Of a stretch of 10,980 bases of DNA, positions 1 to 9,858 are shown piece by piece. The notes below the pieces were generated by a model. It saw only the letters and a program-made list of their open reading frames with translations. It was not told the origin of the DNA and searched no databases. The number at the start of each line of letters is the position of its first letter. The stretch's first letter is position 1. The position numbers were made by a program, and so were the translations under genes. This stretch comes from Hyphochytrium catenoides (Eukaryota; Sar; Hyphochytriomycetes; Hyphochytriales; Hyphochytriaceae), in the NCBI GenBank assembly GCA_900088475.1, contig FLMG01001799.1, positions 1 through 10,980 on the forward strand, written 5' to 3'.

Positions 1-3000
1 TTGGGGTTCCATCCACACACTTTCCCAAGAAGGATTTCCAAGCAATCCCAAGTCTCAAAGCCCCTCGAGGGCCCTTTTGGACCACGTGGGAATTCAGAGG
101 AAACGAGGCAATTTCTTCAGCCTTCGGCTTTATCACGGCCTTGAGCGGAGAGAGAGACTTGCTCCTGGACCTTGGCCGTTTACGGACTCTCCTGTCTTCG
201 GAAGCACTGCTTTGCTGGTGAGAGACATACTCCATAAGAGCCCAGCCAGTCATGTCCTAGGGGACATTTTTGGAGTGAGTGAGGACATAGAATAAGAAAC
301 GATCGTCAACCAGAGAGAGCCCCGAAGCGAGAAGCAGAAACCTAAAAAGATGTCACTGGCTACTTACCAGCAGCTGGTGAACCTCCAAGATTCCCCCAAC
401 CGTCCTGCGGAGAGTAGCTACCGCTTCTATTGCTGTCAAGGAGTTGCCCCCCGCCTCTCTGAATGTCAAACGAAGCCTTTCTCTGCGCCCTGAGTCCTCT
501 GTCTTGTTATCCTTTTTCCGATAACAAGCTTCAAGCACCTCATTCAGCCACTCTATTGGACCCTTAAAACCCTCCGTCAAGATTGAATTTAGATTGTGGA
601 ACACGGAAATCATCTAACTCACTGCCATATTATACTCTCCTCTCCGCCATGACGCAATCAACGCGGCACGATCAACCTGAAGACGGGCAATCAAAACATG
701 CCCATTGCTGGGCATATGAGAGACTCATTAACTCACCTTTCCGTGTGATGTCCTTGGTAGAGCGGAAAGTCTGATGAACCTTGAAGGGACAAAAGTAGGT
801 CTTAAGTGCCGCTGGGCACATCTCCTTACCTCTGTACAAAAGAAGTACCGGAAAGACGATGGTGTAAGAGGGGCCACGCAGAGAGAAGGGAAGACGTTTA
901 CTATCTTACCAGCTTCAGTGACATTATTAGATGATGTAGGCGAGAGGGCGTAGAATCCAATGAGCAGGTTCCTCTCGGGAGAAACAACAGCAAGCTCTAG
1001 AATCTCCGGTATGCTGCCTTTGACCTTGGCCTAGAGGTGACGGGTCAGAAGCCTTAGGGCCTGCGACTTGGGAATGTTCAGAATCGTCACTAGCCTGACA
1101 GCTGACCTCAATAATTGAAGGGCTCACGGTCATGCCAGACATCGTGATAATGTTGTCCACTCTGCCAACGTAGTAAAGCAGACCACCGTAGAGCACAACA
1201 AGATCTCCTGAGAGAAGGGAGAAGAAAAGGATCTGTCAGTTTCCCAACAAAAGTGAGTTTGCTGACACTCTACGTGGCGCTACGGTATCTGGACTAACCC
1301 ACACAGCGAGTGTCCCACTACTAATCTTCGTCCACCTGTTTTAAACCATATCGTATCGCGGCCATCAGGGAGCTGAGCAAAGCGCTTACGGGTCTCCATA
1401 GGTCTGTTGAGTTAGGTCAACATGCCCAAGATGGAATGTCAACAGCTCTGCAGCTAACCAATTGCGTAGAAAAAAAACCTTGGCAGCAACTCTAGGGAAG
1501 ACAACCAGAGCCAAGCAGACCATAACACAAGGGCTTCTGGCGGGTAGTCATACCTTCTGAAGTATCCAGATGCGAGCTGCACTCCTGAAACGTAGAGCTC
1601 TCCAATCTCTCCCTCTTGAACGGGTTGAAGCTCAGAGGTGACGACAGAAAGGATGCAGCCAGGCAAAGCTCGGCCAATGGGGGGACCATACTGCTTCCAA
1701 TATTCCTGGGCCTTTTTATAAGAGCCGCCCTCCGAATAGACAGTTGGAGCCACGGTGCACCAAGTGATATCCCCAGACACCTCTGTAGATCCTTACAGAA
1801 CAAAAACCTTAGGTCAGTGCCAATAGCCTCACGAAGATTTGGGGATCTGAGGCCAAGATAAACCTAAAAGATAGTCCAACCATACGCTACTGTTGCGGAT
1901 ACGGCATAAAGGCCAACGCTGCCCTACCATAGAGATTGATTAGCGCCACCTTGTCGACAGAGAAGTCTCTGAACTTTTCCGCGGTGCTATAAGGTAGCGC
2001 TTCACCACTAACAAAGCATAGCCGAAGGCTAGGTACTGCCTCCCTGAAGGAGCTAGGTTTTGAGCCGAGAGAAAGTGCAGGAGTTCAGAACCTTCTGAGA
2101 AAGGGTTTAGTTTCTTAGGGATAGTCGACATGCAGAAAGGCAGTCCTTCACCTGCTTTGCTCTTGAAGGTTAGCGAGAAGGAGGTCCAGATATGATGGAA
2201 CGGACGTGAACCTTGTGGCGCCCTTAGCCCTCAGAAGGCTCAAGAAGGCTGGTACGTCAAGGACTTTGGCCTGATAGTTGCCCGATAGGAAGTAAGTGAG
2301 AAGCCAGTGACAGTCCAAGGGCAGTCGAACCTGTTGCCCTTCACAAAGAGAACGAGATGCAGGTAAATATATATCTTAGGAGAGCCGCCATCCAATACCT
2401 GTGGGATAATGAGCAGTGTTGCACCTCCAAGAAGGGTCCCAAAGATCTCCCACACCGAGTCCACGAAGGCTATACTGGTACGATGAGCAATAACTTCCTC
2501 TCCTTGAAAGGGGAATTGGTCCCACATCCAATGGAAGCGGTTCAGTGTCCCCTCGACGGTGCCCAAGACACCTTTGGCAAACCCAGTGGACCCTGAAGTG
2601 TAAAGGAGATAGAGCAGCCGCCTCGTTTCGGCTAGGTGTCCTGCCGGTGGAGACCAGAGATCATGCTCCTCTGTATGTGCTTTCGAACTTCGAAGATATG
2701 TGAAGGTAAGCACCCGTTGGAAAGGAAGGCTGACAGCCGCCTGCTTTGTCTCATACATCTCCAGTCGGTAGATCTGAGAGAAGAGGTCTCTACCGGCGAC
2801 TGCTTCAGACGTGAAGATTCCTTGTGGACGCGCGTCCTGGAGTATCTCCAACTTTTCCGCATCTGTCATCTCAACGTCCAAGCCCACGTACAAGGCGCCA
2901 ACCTTTAGTACGGCCAGTATGGCTACGATCTGTCATGCAAACCACCTTAGCAATCGTGCGCGAGGGGGGCGCTTATAGCCACTTACCGCTTGTGGACTCC

Positions 3001-3241
3001 GCTCGAGACAAATGGCAATGCGCGGGCGCAACCTCCCCTCAGTGCAGGCAGCAAGGCTCGGTAACGACCGTACGAGAAAGGTTGAAACCCGTTCTGCGGC
3101 ATCTAGCAGATTGCGGTATGTTAAGCTAAGGGTGTCGTCTATTAGGGCTATCGCCTCAGGTTGTTCTTGGGCCTTCCTAGTAAAGGCTGCAAAAAAGCCA
3201 GAAGAGGCATAGCTCCTATCGTCTGTCGCCATTTGCTGCAT
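1..3241 (-). CDS. Beta-alanine-activating enzyme-like protein (A domain, carrier domain, start of PQQ repeats), 3'-partial, 12 exons
   Basis: Predicted to adenylate a small amino acid and load it on its own phosphopantetheine arm, as in the AASDH/ACSF4 family. Exons by motif and GT-AG borders: 2987-3241, 2399-2929, 2152-2270, 1928-2052, 1554-1791, 1336-1403, 1107-1207, 910-1030, 737-831, 623-676, 368-562, 1-256. All phases agree, giving about 719 residues. Adenylation domain: residues 1 to about 565, with TSGSTGFAKG (196-205), FVDSVWE (240-246), LYGSTEVSGD (near 343), WFKTGD (near 442-447), GRVDN (460-464) and the C-terminal catalytic lysine in SHGKVDR (K551). Carrier domain: near 570-650, attachment Ser610 in GGNSLTA. 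The last exon holds a basic Ser/Arg linker, then WKSFLGKCVDGTP, which matches the start of the PQQ-repeat region of AASDH proteins. The rest lies beyond the left edge. Lys2-type reductases are less likely because of that ending. The start is the first in-frame ATG; a second lies three codons on. Confidence 0.88.
2271..2398 (-). other. Intron 2 of the adenylation-enzyme gene, containing a perfect hairpin
   Basis: The intron (donor CAG/GTATTG, acceptor ATCAG/GCC) separates LLIIPQ from AKVLDVPAF in phase 0. The frame also stays open past the donor, which would give a spurious tail. The splice is preferred because it rejoins the conserved A-domain text. Inside it AAGGGCA and TGCCCTT form a 7-bp perfect stem around a loop reading ACAGGTTCGAC. 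This resembles a tRNA T-arm, but no other tRNA arms are present. Confidence 0.7.
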
Positions 3242-3258
3242 CAGCCTTTGGCGGCCAT
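3241..3258 (-). promoter_or_regulatory. Five-codon upstream ORF overlapping the start of the adenylation-enzyme gene
   Basis: Reading minus, an ATG at 3258 (context cagcATGGCC) opens a five-codon frame coding MAAKG and ends in TGA at 3243-3241. Its last base is the A of the main ATG (TGATG). Such an arrangement can lower translation of the main frame or feed it by reinitiation. Whether it is transcribed depends on the mapped mRNA 5' end, which is unknown, so a function is inference only. Confidence 0.35.
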
Positions 3259-3770
3259 GCTGTCTTCCGAATCACGTTCAACCCATCGAGGAGTTGTCAG
3301 CCTTGCTCAACTGACAGCGTCAATTGGCGATGGACAGGTCTGAGGCGCGGGTCAAGTGACCCTGTTCCGGACAGTACTCGCGGCGTCATTGTGTCGCTGA
3401 GAGATAGTCCAGGCCAAATGATGGGCTGGCGGGGTGGGCTTCCGATGGGAGGTGCGTTCCTTCGGCCATGGGCGATGATGAGATCGAGGCTTGAAGCTTT
3501 CTATAGCTCGCAGAGTTATGAGAAGCAAAATCTAGGAACTTCACAGCAGCTTCTGATGGATGAAACTATTATTTTTTGGAACCCCTTACGCCTACAGAGG
3601 TAACTCTACGAGCATATAAAAATAGGAAGGGAAGGCCAAATGATGTGGCGAAATAGTGTTTTCGTTCAAAACTATGTTGATGATGGAGGCTGTCTTGCGA
3701 GAGAGGAGACAATCTGCAGAGCTCCAATAATAAGCTCAAGCTCAAATGATGGGAGGAAGGACAGCGAAGC
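3242..3770. other. Intergenic region, 5' flank of the adenylation-enzyme gene
   Basis: Apart from the tiny upstream ORF at its left end, I see no conserved protein, RNA gene or repeat here. The plus-strand open frames in this stretch have no recognisable motifs. No clear TATA box is visible on the minus strand just upstream of 3258. The promoter of the minus-strand gene should lie here. Confidence 0.5.
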
Positions 3771-4077
3771 TCAGCTATCGTAGCGCAAGAAATAGCGTCT
3801 TGAGCTCTTGAGAGAGGCTTGGGCCCGGCTATCTGTCATAGGGCAATCGTCAGCATCTTGCTCTTCGTCCTCTGCCGTCAGCCCGGTCGCGGAAGAGTAA
3901 CCGAATTGTTCAAACAGATCATCAGCCTCTCCTAGAATACACACAACGTGAAAGGCTAACTCGTCCTCAAAGCTTTCAGTCAGATGACGATTGTCCGGGA
4001 TTACGTAAGTAGTAGTGATAGGTAGCGGCGATTCAAGGGCTCGTGCAGGACTGGACCGCGTCCTACGAGACTGAAGA
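3771..4077 (-). pseudogene. ATG-less exon-like open frame, unassigned (possible 3'-terminal exon or gene remnant)
   Basis: On the minus strand a frame stays open for about 101 codons from a good splice-acceptor-like site (pyrimidine run ending CTCCTAG, AG at 4079-4078) to a TGA at 3773-3771. It has no in-frame ATG in its first part. The reading looks protein-like near its end: it includes ESFEDELAFHVVCILGEADD, then an acidic stretch EDEEQDADDCP and a basic tail. I do not recognise the family. It overlaps the first unit of a direct duplication. The second unit differs by a one-base length change and a stop, so it cannot be read the same way. It could be a terminal exon of an unannotated gene, a decayed exon, or chance. 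Confidence is low. Confidence 0.25.
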
Positions 4078-4095
4078 CTAGGAGAATAGAAGGGT
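3959..4095. repeat. Direct duplication, unit 1 (137 bp)
   Basis: This is the first copy of an imperfect tandem repeat. It starts ACTCGTCCTCAAAGCT, continues through GACGATTGTCCGGGATT and AGTAGTGATAGGTAGCGGCG, and ends GAAGACTAGGAGAAT followed by about seven bases. The second copy begins at the next base. The copies differ by scattered substitutions and small indels, so the duplication is not recent. Confidence 0.85.
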
Positions 4096-4274
4096 ACTCG
4101 TCCTCAAAGCTATCTAGCCAGAGGACGATTGTCCGGGATTGAATAAGCAGTAGTGATAGGTAGCGGCGGTTCAGGGGCTCGTGCGGGAGCGCAATGCACG
4201 ACTGAACCAAGTGAGTGCACGGCACGACTGAAACCACGCCCTACGACACTGAAGACTAGGAGAATGGAAGGGAT
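4096..4274. repeat. Direct duplication, unit 2 (about 179 bp)
   Basis: This copy has the same order of blocks as unit 1: ACTCGTCCTCAAAGCT, GACGATTGTCCGGGATT, AGTGATAGGTAGCGGCGG and GAAGACTAGGAGAAT. It carries about 40 extra bases in its right half, between GGGGCTCGTGC and CGCCCTACGA, where CACGACTGAA occurs twice as a nested repeat. On the minus strand both units carry the same acceptor-like pyrimidine-CTCCTAG. The unit ends about 30 bp beyond the dehydratase stop codon, so it probably lies in that gene's 3' UTR or just past it. Confidence 0.82.
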
Positions 4275-4305
4275 ACACTTCAAAGGATACTCTCAGTGCG
4301 TGATA

Positions 4306-5860
<1,555 letters not shown>

Positions 5861-6388
5861 TTCGCCTGGGGCTCATAGAACTAGCGACACCAAGGACTAA
5901 CAGAACAGATGGCCGTAGCTTTGCCATACACGTCCCAGCTTTCGAGCAGCTCCTGTGGCGACCATATCAGCAGGCTGAGGAGCATGTCCCACATTATCTG
6001 GTGTCGAAACACATGTGTAGGTCAAACCCGTGGTTGTTACGGGACTAAATGGAGAGGCTGTGGCTCATCCAGATGAAGGCGCAGGCATACGTCACCCGTC
6101 CTCCTCGTGCTATTAGATCTATGCGGCCATTTCTTTCCAGAGAGTGAAGGTCGCCTTAAGCAGCGTGCAAAAGCAGTTGCCGTTGGCTCCAGATGCGGGA
6201 GGACCAGGGATGATGTTGACTGATGGTAAGACGCGCTGGTCTGCCCTGGTAAGTGATGAGTGATGAGACCTTGAGCAGGCCGGTGAGTGCTGGAAGTGGT
6301 CCTTCTCAGTCCCAAAGCCTCTGTACGACCGTGTCGTACCACCCTACAGCTCTACAGATCTCTCTGCACCTTTATCCCCCTTATTCTG
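5861..6388. other. Noncoding stretch upstream of the dehydratase gene
   Basis: This 5' flank of the dehydratase gene has only short open frames on either strand, and none gives a recognisable motif. It probably holds the promoter and 5' UTR of the minus-strand gene. Some minus-strand fragments read fairly well over 30-40 codons, for example one starting MWDMLLSLLIW near 5982. They are broken by stops and unsupported. Confidence 0.4.
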
Positions 6389-6748
6389 TCACTCTGTCTC
6401 GGTAGTCCCCTCCAAAGAATGGAAAGGTACAGTAAACCTGAGTGATGGTCTCACAATCTGACCACACTTTCCCTCCATCATCCGCTTGACAATATTGATG
6501 TCGTGCTCAAGATCAGCCAAGAGCGCGCATGGAAGTGACGTGCTCAAGATGCAGGGCCTGCAGCAGGAAGGAAGCTTTGAATCATTCTCTACGCTCTGCT
6601 GCACCGATGTGGCTGTGCGAAGAAGCAGCTCCACGATGACCATGAGGTACCTCGGTCCATTAAAATGCACTAAGAAGCTGGCCCAGCTTTCTTCATGACA
6701 CAATTTGTAAAGCAGTACGTAGATGTCTAGGAGATGATGATAACACAA
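6389..6748 (-). pseudogene. Exon-like open stretch, unassigned (possible internal exon or gene remnant)
   Basis: A minus-strand frame runs unbroken for about 120 codons. Part of it reads as a helix-forming protein: DIYVLLYKLCHEESWASFLV near the start, then PRYLMVIVELLLRT and LLADLEHDINIVKRMM. A plausible acceptor (CTCCTAG) sits just inside its 5' end and a plausible donor (CAG/GTTTAC) near its 3' end. The middle segment is poor in structure and rich in Cys/Pro/Ser. It has an internal pyrimidine tract ending GCTGCAG that could be another acceptor. I found no flanking exons that extend it in frame and no known domain. It may be an exon of a decayed or unusual gene, or a chance open frame. Confidence 0.25.
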
Positions 6749-7286
6749 TGATTTGATGGCGCGATGGCGATAATAGAGGGGGAATATCAGGCCCTTGCCT
6801 CTCCGCTAGATCCTCTTGTGATGTCTCCTAGGCTGGCTCTATCTGGTGCCACCCACCACGTCCGGATTATTATCTACGATCGTTGTCCTCGGCACACATA
6901 GAAAGCGTTATCTCCTCCGCGGCCGCTCCTGGTAAGAGGAACAAACAAGTCCATCGATGGATGAATATGCTAGCTTTATTAGGACGAATAGCGCAGCATC
7001 TCTCTCTTTCCTCTAAGTATACCTTAGGAGGACTTGGTGGCTTAGGATTATCTTATCATTACCACGAGCGGGCAGAAGAAGGAGCCACGAGGTAGATTAC
7101 CACTCGGCAGAAGAGATAGACTTGTCTGATGAAGATTCGACGAAATAAAGGAGAAGAATTGAAGGGCTGAAGTAGCGGAAGCCGACCAAGCTAGGCACGA
7201 AAGACACTATGTCATTATAAGTTATAAGAGAAGGTGGAGAAAAGTGCAGGGATTCTAACGTCTACCAAGCTTGTCCCGTACGTCAT
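6749..7286. other. Noncoding stretch downstream of the secreted-protein gene
   Basis: This region probably contains the 3' UTR and polyadenylation area of the minus-strand secreted-protein gene near its right end. A plus-strand open frame of 70 codons near 6883-7095 lacks motifs and is not supported. I see no RNA gene or repeat. Confidence 0.4.
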
Positions 7287-8078
7287 TTAGAATGATGCAG
7301 ACGAGTCGCTAGGGGGGCACGTCCAACTGTGCCTCATCTCCGTATACTTTGGCACGGACTGCATCTGTCCATTGAAGCGGGAGAGACCATATGGGATCAT
7401 CGGTTCAGGTTTGGTACAGTCGACATCGAAGGGGCGATTACAATCCCCCATGCATACCATTAGAGACAGGTTGCCGTCAGCATCACATACATATGCCGCA
7501 TAGGAGTCCTTGTCTGAGTCTGGGCCGTTGTTTGCGGTACAGCGCTGGCCGATGGGAGTACGTCTGATTCCATTGAGCTCCCGCGGATTGTTGTTCGGAG
7601 AAACCCCACCGGGGAGGTGATAAAAGGTGTCGTAACTCTCCAAGACATAGAAGTAAGGTTCTTTGCCTTTAGACGCCGAGCTATCAGTACCTTCATCTTC
7701 TACCACCAAAGTGGGTTCACAGGCCCACGTGAACCGATCAACCTGCGTCTTGCTCGTTCTATTTCTGCCATTATCCATGGCTGGTATAGTGTAGACGACG
7801 TCACACTCTGCCAAGGGCTTGGTGCAGTCTGAGCCGCAGTATCTAGCTTGCAGATCGTTCCTGCTATTGCATGTGTAAGCATGGCCAAAGCCGGTCAGCT
7901 TGTAGTCCTGGCACTGCTTTCCCATTGGGATGTGGGTCACTAGGGTAGGGTTTCCTTTCTTATCGCTACCTGCCCAAAATTCATGCATGAAGGTCTCAGG
8001 CTCAGCCACAACGCTGGCGATAGTAGCGGTCACTGCGACCAGGTAGCTTGATAGAAGGGCCGAACGTAGTAGTACCAT
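7287..8078 (-). CDS. Secreted protein with two matching six-cysteine units, unknown family
   Basis: Single-exon gene of 263 residues when started at the ATG at 8078. That start puts a typical signal peptide at the N-terminus (MVLLRSALLSSYLVAVTATI, then cleavage probably after SVVA at about residue 25). The same frame is open to an upstream ATG at 8183. The 35 extra residues would bury the signal, so the shorter form is preferred. The mature part has two related units. Cysteines are at 56, 70, 81, 85, 92, 120 and at 180, 198, 209, 213, 221, 254, with shared features CGSDCTKP versus CMGDCNRP, P-[MI]-G-[KQ]-x-C at each first cysteine, and WAC versus WTC at each end. The even, paired count suggests three disulfides per unit. 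Possible N-glycosylation sites are NRT (106) and NLS (203). I do not recognise the family. An extracellular or cell-wall role is inference. Confidence 0.85.
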   Translation of the reverse strand: MVLLRSALLSSYLVAVTATIASVVAEPETFMHEFWAGSDKKGNPTLVTHIPMGKQCQDYKLTGFGHAYTCNSRNDLQARYCGSDCTKPLAECDVVYTIPAMDNGRNRTSKTQVDRFTWACEPTLVVEDEGTDSSASKGKEPYFYVLESYDTFYHLPGGVSPNNNPRELNGIRRTPIGQRCTANNGPDSDKDSYAAYVCDADGNLSLMVCMGDCNRPFDVDCTKPEPMIPYGLSRFNGQMQSVPKYTEMRHSWTCPPSDSSASF

Positions 8079-8929
8079 TTTGCTGGAGTCGTTAATGGTT
8101 GAAGAGTGTTTAATAAGAAAGGTATAGCTTTGAACGCTACGTGTCTTTGTCTGGATGAGTAAGTTGGCGAATGGACTGATCACTGAGGCTTACTACCTCT
8201 CAAAAAGAGGATAGTGGTCACTGCAATCAGGCAGCTATGATCGCTGGAAGCTGTTGAAGGAGGTAGAGTCTGGCTCTGAAACTATGGATGGCACAGAGGG
8301 GCTTCTAGAGAGCTTGCTGCACTGATGAAACACATTGGGGATCCTCCTTTTCTCCAGTGCCTTTGTGAGACACTAAAGGCAGGCTACCGCATAATAGGCA
8401 GCCCAGTTTCCCCGGCGGGCAAGATAGTCCGAGAAGCCGGTCCATAGGAGTCTAGTCTCGTCCTCAATAGCCTATAGGATCCTGCGTCCCGTAGCTCTCT
8501 TTTGTTCCACTGAAGTAGTTTGTTGATAAGTAGAAGAACCGTATGCAGCTGTCAGAACCAGAGAGAAAACTCAGAAGTCTTTCATTCCTACTGGCACACC
8601 TGTTTGTCGTATTGGTGCAAGAGTACCAGCGCGAATGTAGCCGCAGGAGTACAGAGCTCGGCCGGTCGCTTCAGAGACGGGATAAGGGATCATCATCTTA
8701 GACGCGCCTGAGTATTTTACTGTTATTTATAAGGTGAACGCAAAAGCAGCAACTGAACGAGTTTCCTTGACGAAGGAAAGGAGACCTTGTGATGGTGGAT
8801 GATGGCCTGATTGGTGCTATTATATTATTGCGATGGTCTTCTGCAGTTGCTTGGCGAAGGCAGAAGGAAGGAGGGATCTTTCAGGCAAATCAGAAAAAAG
8901 ATTGCTGAAGAGATAGAAGCAGTAGCAAG
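8079..8929. other. Intergenic region, 5' flank of the secreted-protein gene
   Basis: The minus-strand promoter and 5' UTR of the secreted-protein gene should occupy the left part. About 50 nt upstream of its ATG the minus strand reads GCTATACCTTTCTTATTAAA, which contains weak TATA-like text. The only open frames are short and without motifs, and I see no tRNA, repeat or mobile element. Confidence 0.4.
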
Positions 8930-9307
8930 ATGGCAGGTGAGTACCTCAGGACGATAGTGAATAAGAGTAGCTCTACTACTGAAGTTCAGTCAACGAAGGA
9001 GGTTCTCAACGAGTTATCTACTAAACTATCGCTGAACCCTTCACCCTACTCTTCGTCCTTCTCAACACTCGGCTTCCTTGCTTTCCTAGTTGAAAGCTGC
9101 AGTCCCTCGCTTCTTTTCCTGTATATCTTCCTCCATATTGCCCGTTCTCTACATCAACCTCCGAAGCTCTGGTGATACATTTATTTAGTAAGACCATGTC
9201 TTTCTCGTAAGACCGTTTGACCTATCCTCTCTTCTTATGTTCTAGGCAAGAAAAGGCCCATCATGCGGCTACTCTCCGCCTACACCGTGGCCGCCCACCA
9301 TGACTAG
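8930..9307 (+). CDS. Candidate spliced micropeptide gene (22 codons, one intron)
   Basis: The ATG at 8930 (context agcaagATGGCAG) is followed after seven coding bases by a textbook donor, GTGAGT at 8937-8942. About 300 bp downstream a strong acceptor appears: a TTGACC branch-like site, then pyrimidine-rich CTATCCTCTCTTCTTATG and TTCTAG ending at 9245. Joining 1-based 8936 to 9246 in phase 1 gives a 22-residue basic peptide starting MAGKKRPI and ending at TAG 9305-9307. Without splicing the ATG opens an 81-codon frame (8930-9175) with a hydrophobic Leu/Phe-rich C-terminal half, which is the alternative reading. I do not recognise either product. The intron would be longer than the others in this window. 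It could also be the 5' part of a noncoding spliced RNA. Confidence 0.28.
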
Positions 9308-9858
9308 ATAGGTACGGAGGGTTCTTTGACATTGAAAGGCTAGTCTATCCAGCTCGATCCTTCCCCAAATTATCTTCTCTATCAATAAGACATCCTTTTA
9401 TAAAAGTCAGGGTTCGTCCTCTCCTTATTTATTATCATTATCAAGGTACAACTCTAGGAGCGGAGCGCCCTCCACACGAACGACCCTCATTTTTCATAGA
9501 TAAACAGTGTGGGTACAACTGGCACCGTAAAACGGTAGTGTCCTAGAACAGGAATCGCGATAGAACCGGAAGTTTTGTGGAAATGGAATAAATGTATGGT
9601 GAAACCTTTTTACCCTAAGCTTTTGTTGTGACAGGGAAAAATTAACTCTCGTGAATGTCAGTTCACATGAAACTTTCCCCATGAGGCGGCTCCACGATAT
9701 CCCCAGGGGCTGCCAAGCCCGTCATTAAACCCTTCCATTCATTTTTCAAGTCAATGTGCACAAGAAAGTATCTCTGTAAACATTTTCCATACTTTAATCA
9801 AGTCACTTCCTGGGCTGGAACAAAATGTTAGGGTTACCGTCATGGAACTTGAGAAAGT
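9308..9858. other. Noncoding, relatively AT-rich stretch
   Basis: There is no supported gene here. The one open frame longer than 60 codons (minus, 9494-9682) has no motif. The left part contains plus-strand TTTTATAAAAG at about 9396-9406, a palindromic TATA-like element. No gene with a clear start follows closely. No RNA gene or mobile element is seen. Confidence 0.4.

Noticed and set aside
737-831. Alternative frame in exon 9 reading EMCPAALKTYFCPFK and implying a frameshift before VDRAAL
   Set aside because: With the acceptor at TACAG/AGGT the exon reads VPSRFIRLSALPRTSHGK, which matches the conserved C-terminal subdomain and joins the next exon in phase. No frameshift is needed.
2310-2350. 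A tRNA T-arm-like stem-loop (GGTTCGAC) on the minus strand within an intron
   Set aside because: There is no acceptor stem, D-arm or anticodon arm at the right spacing. The site lies within a well-supported intron, so it is probably a chance hairpin.
2240-2398. Extension of the adenylation-domain exon past the donor at 2398, giving a tail with IYIYLHLV
   Set aside because: The text after the donor matches no A-domain sequence. Splicing to 2270 restores a conserved segment (DVPAFLSLLRAKGATRF) in phase.
3959-4274. CRISPR-like or insertion-sequence interpretation of the direct repeats
   Set aside because: There are only two long, diverged units with no spacers of constant size, no terminal inverted repeats and no transposase text.
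6883-7095. A 70-codon plus-strand open frame
   Set aside because: Its Gly/Leu repeat text is short, there is no recognisable domain, and no good start context is seen. It lies in the 3' flank of an opposite-strand gene.
9494-9682. A 62-codon minus-strand open frame
   Set aside because: It has no motif, no helpful context and no splice or signal features, so it is consistent with chance.
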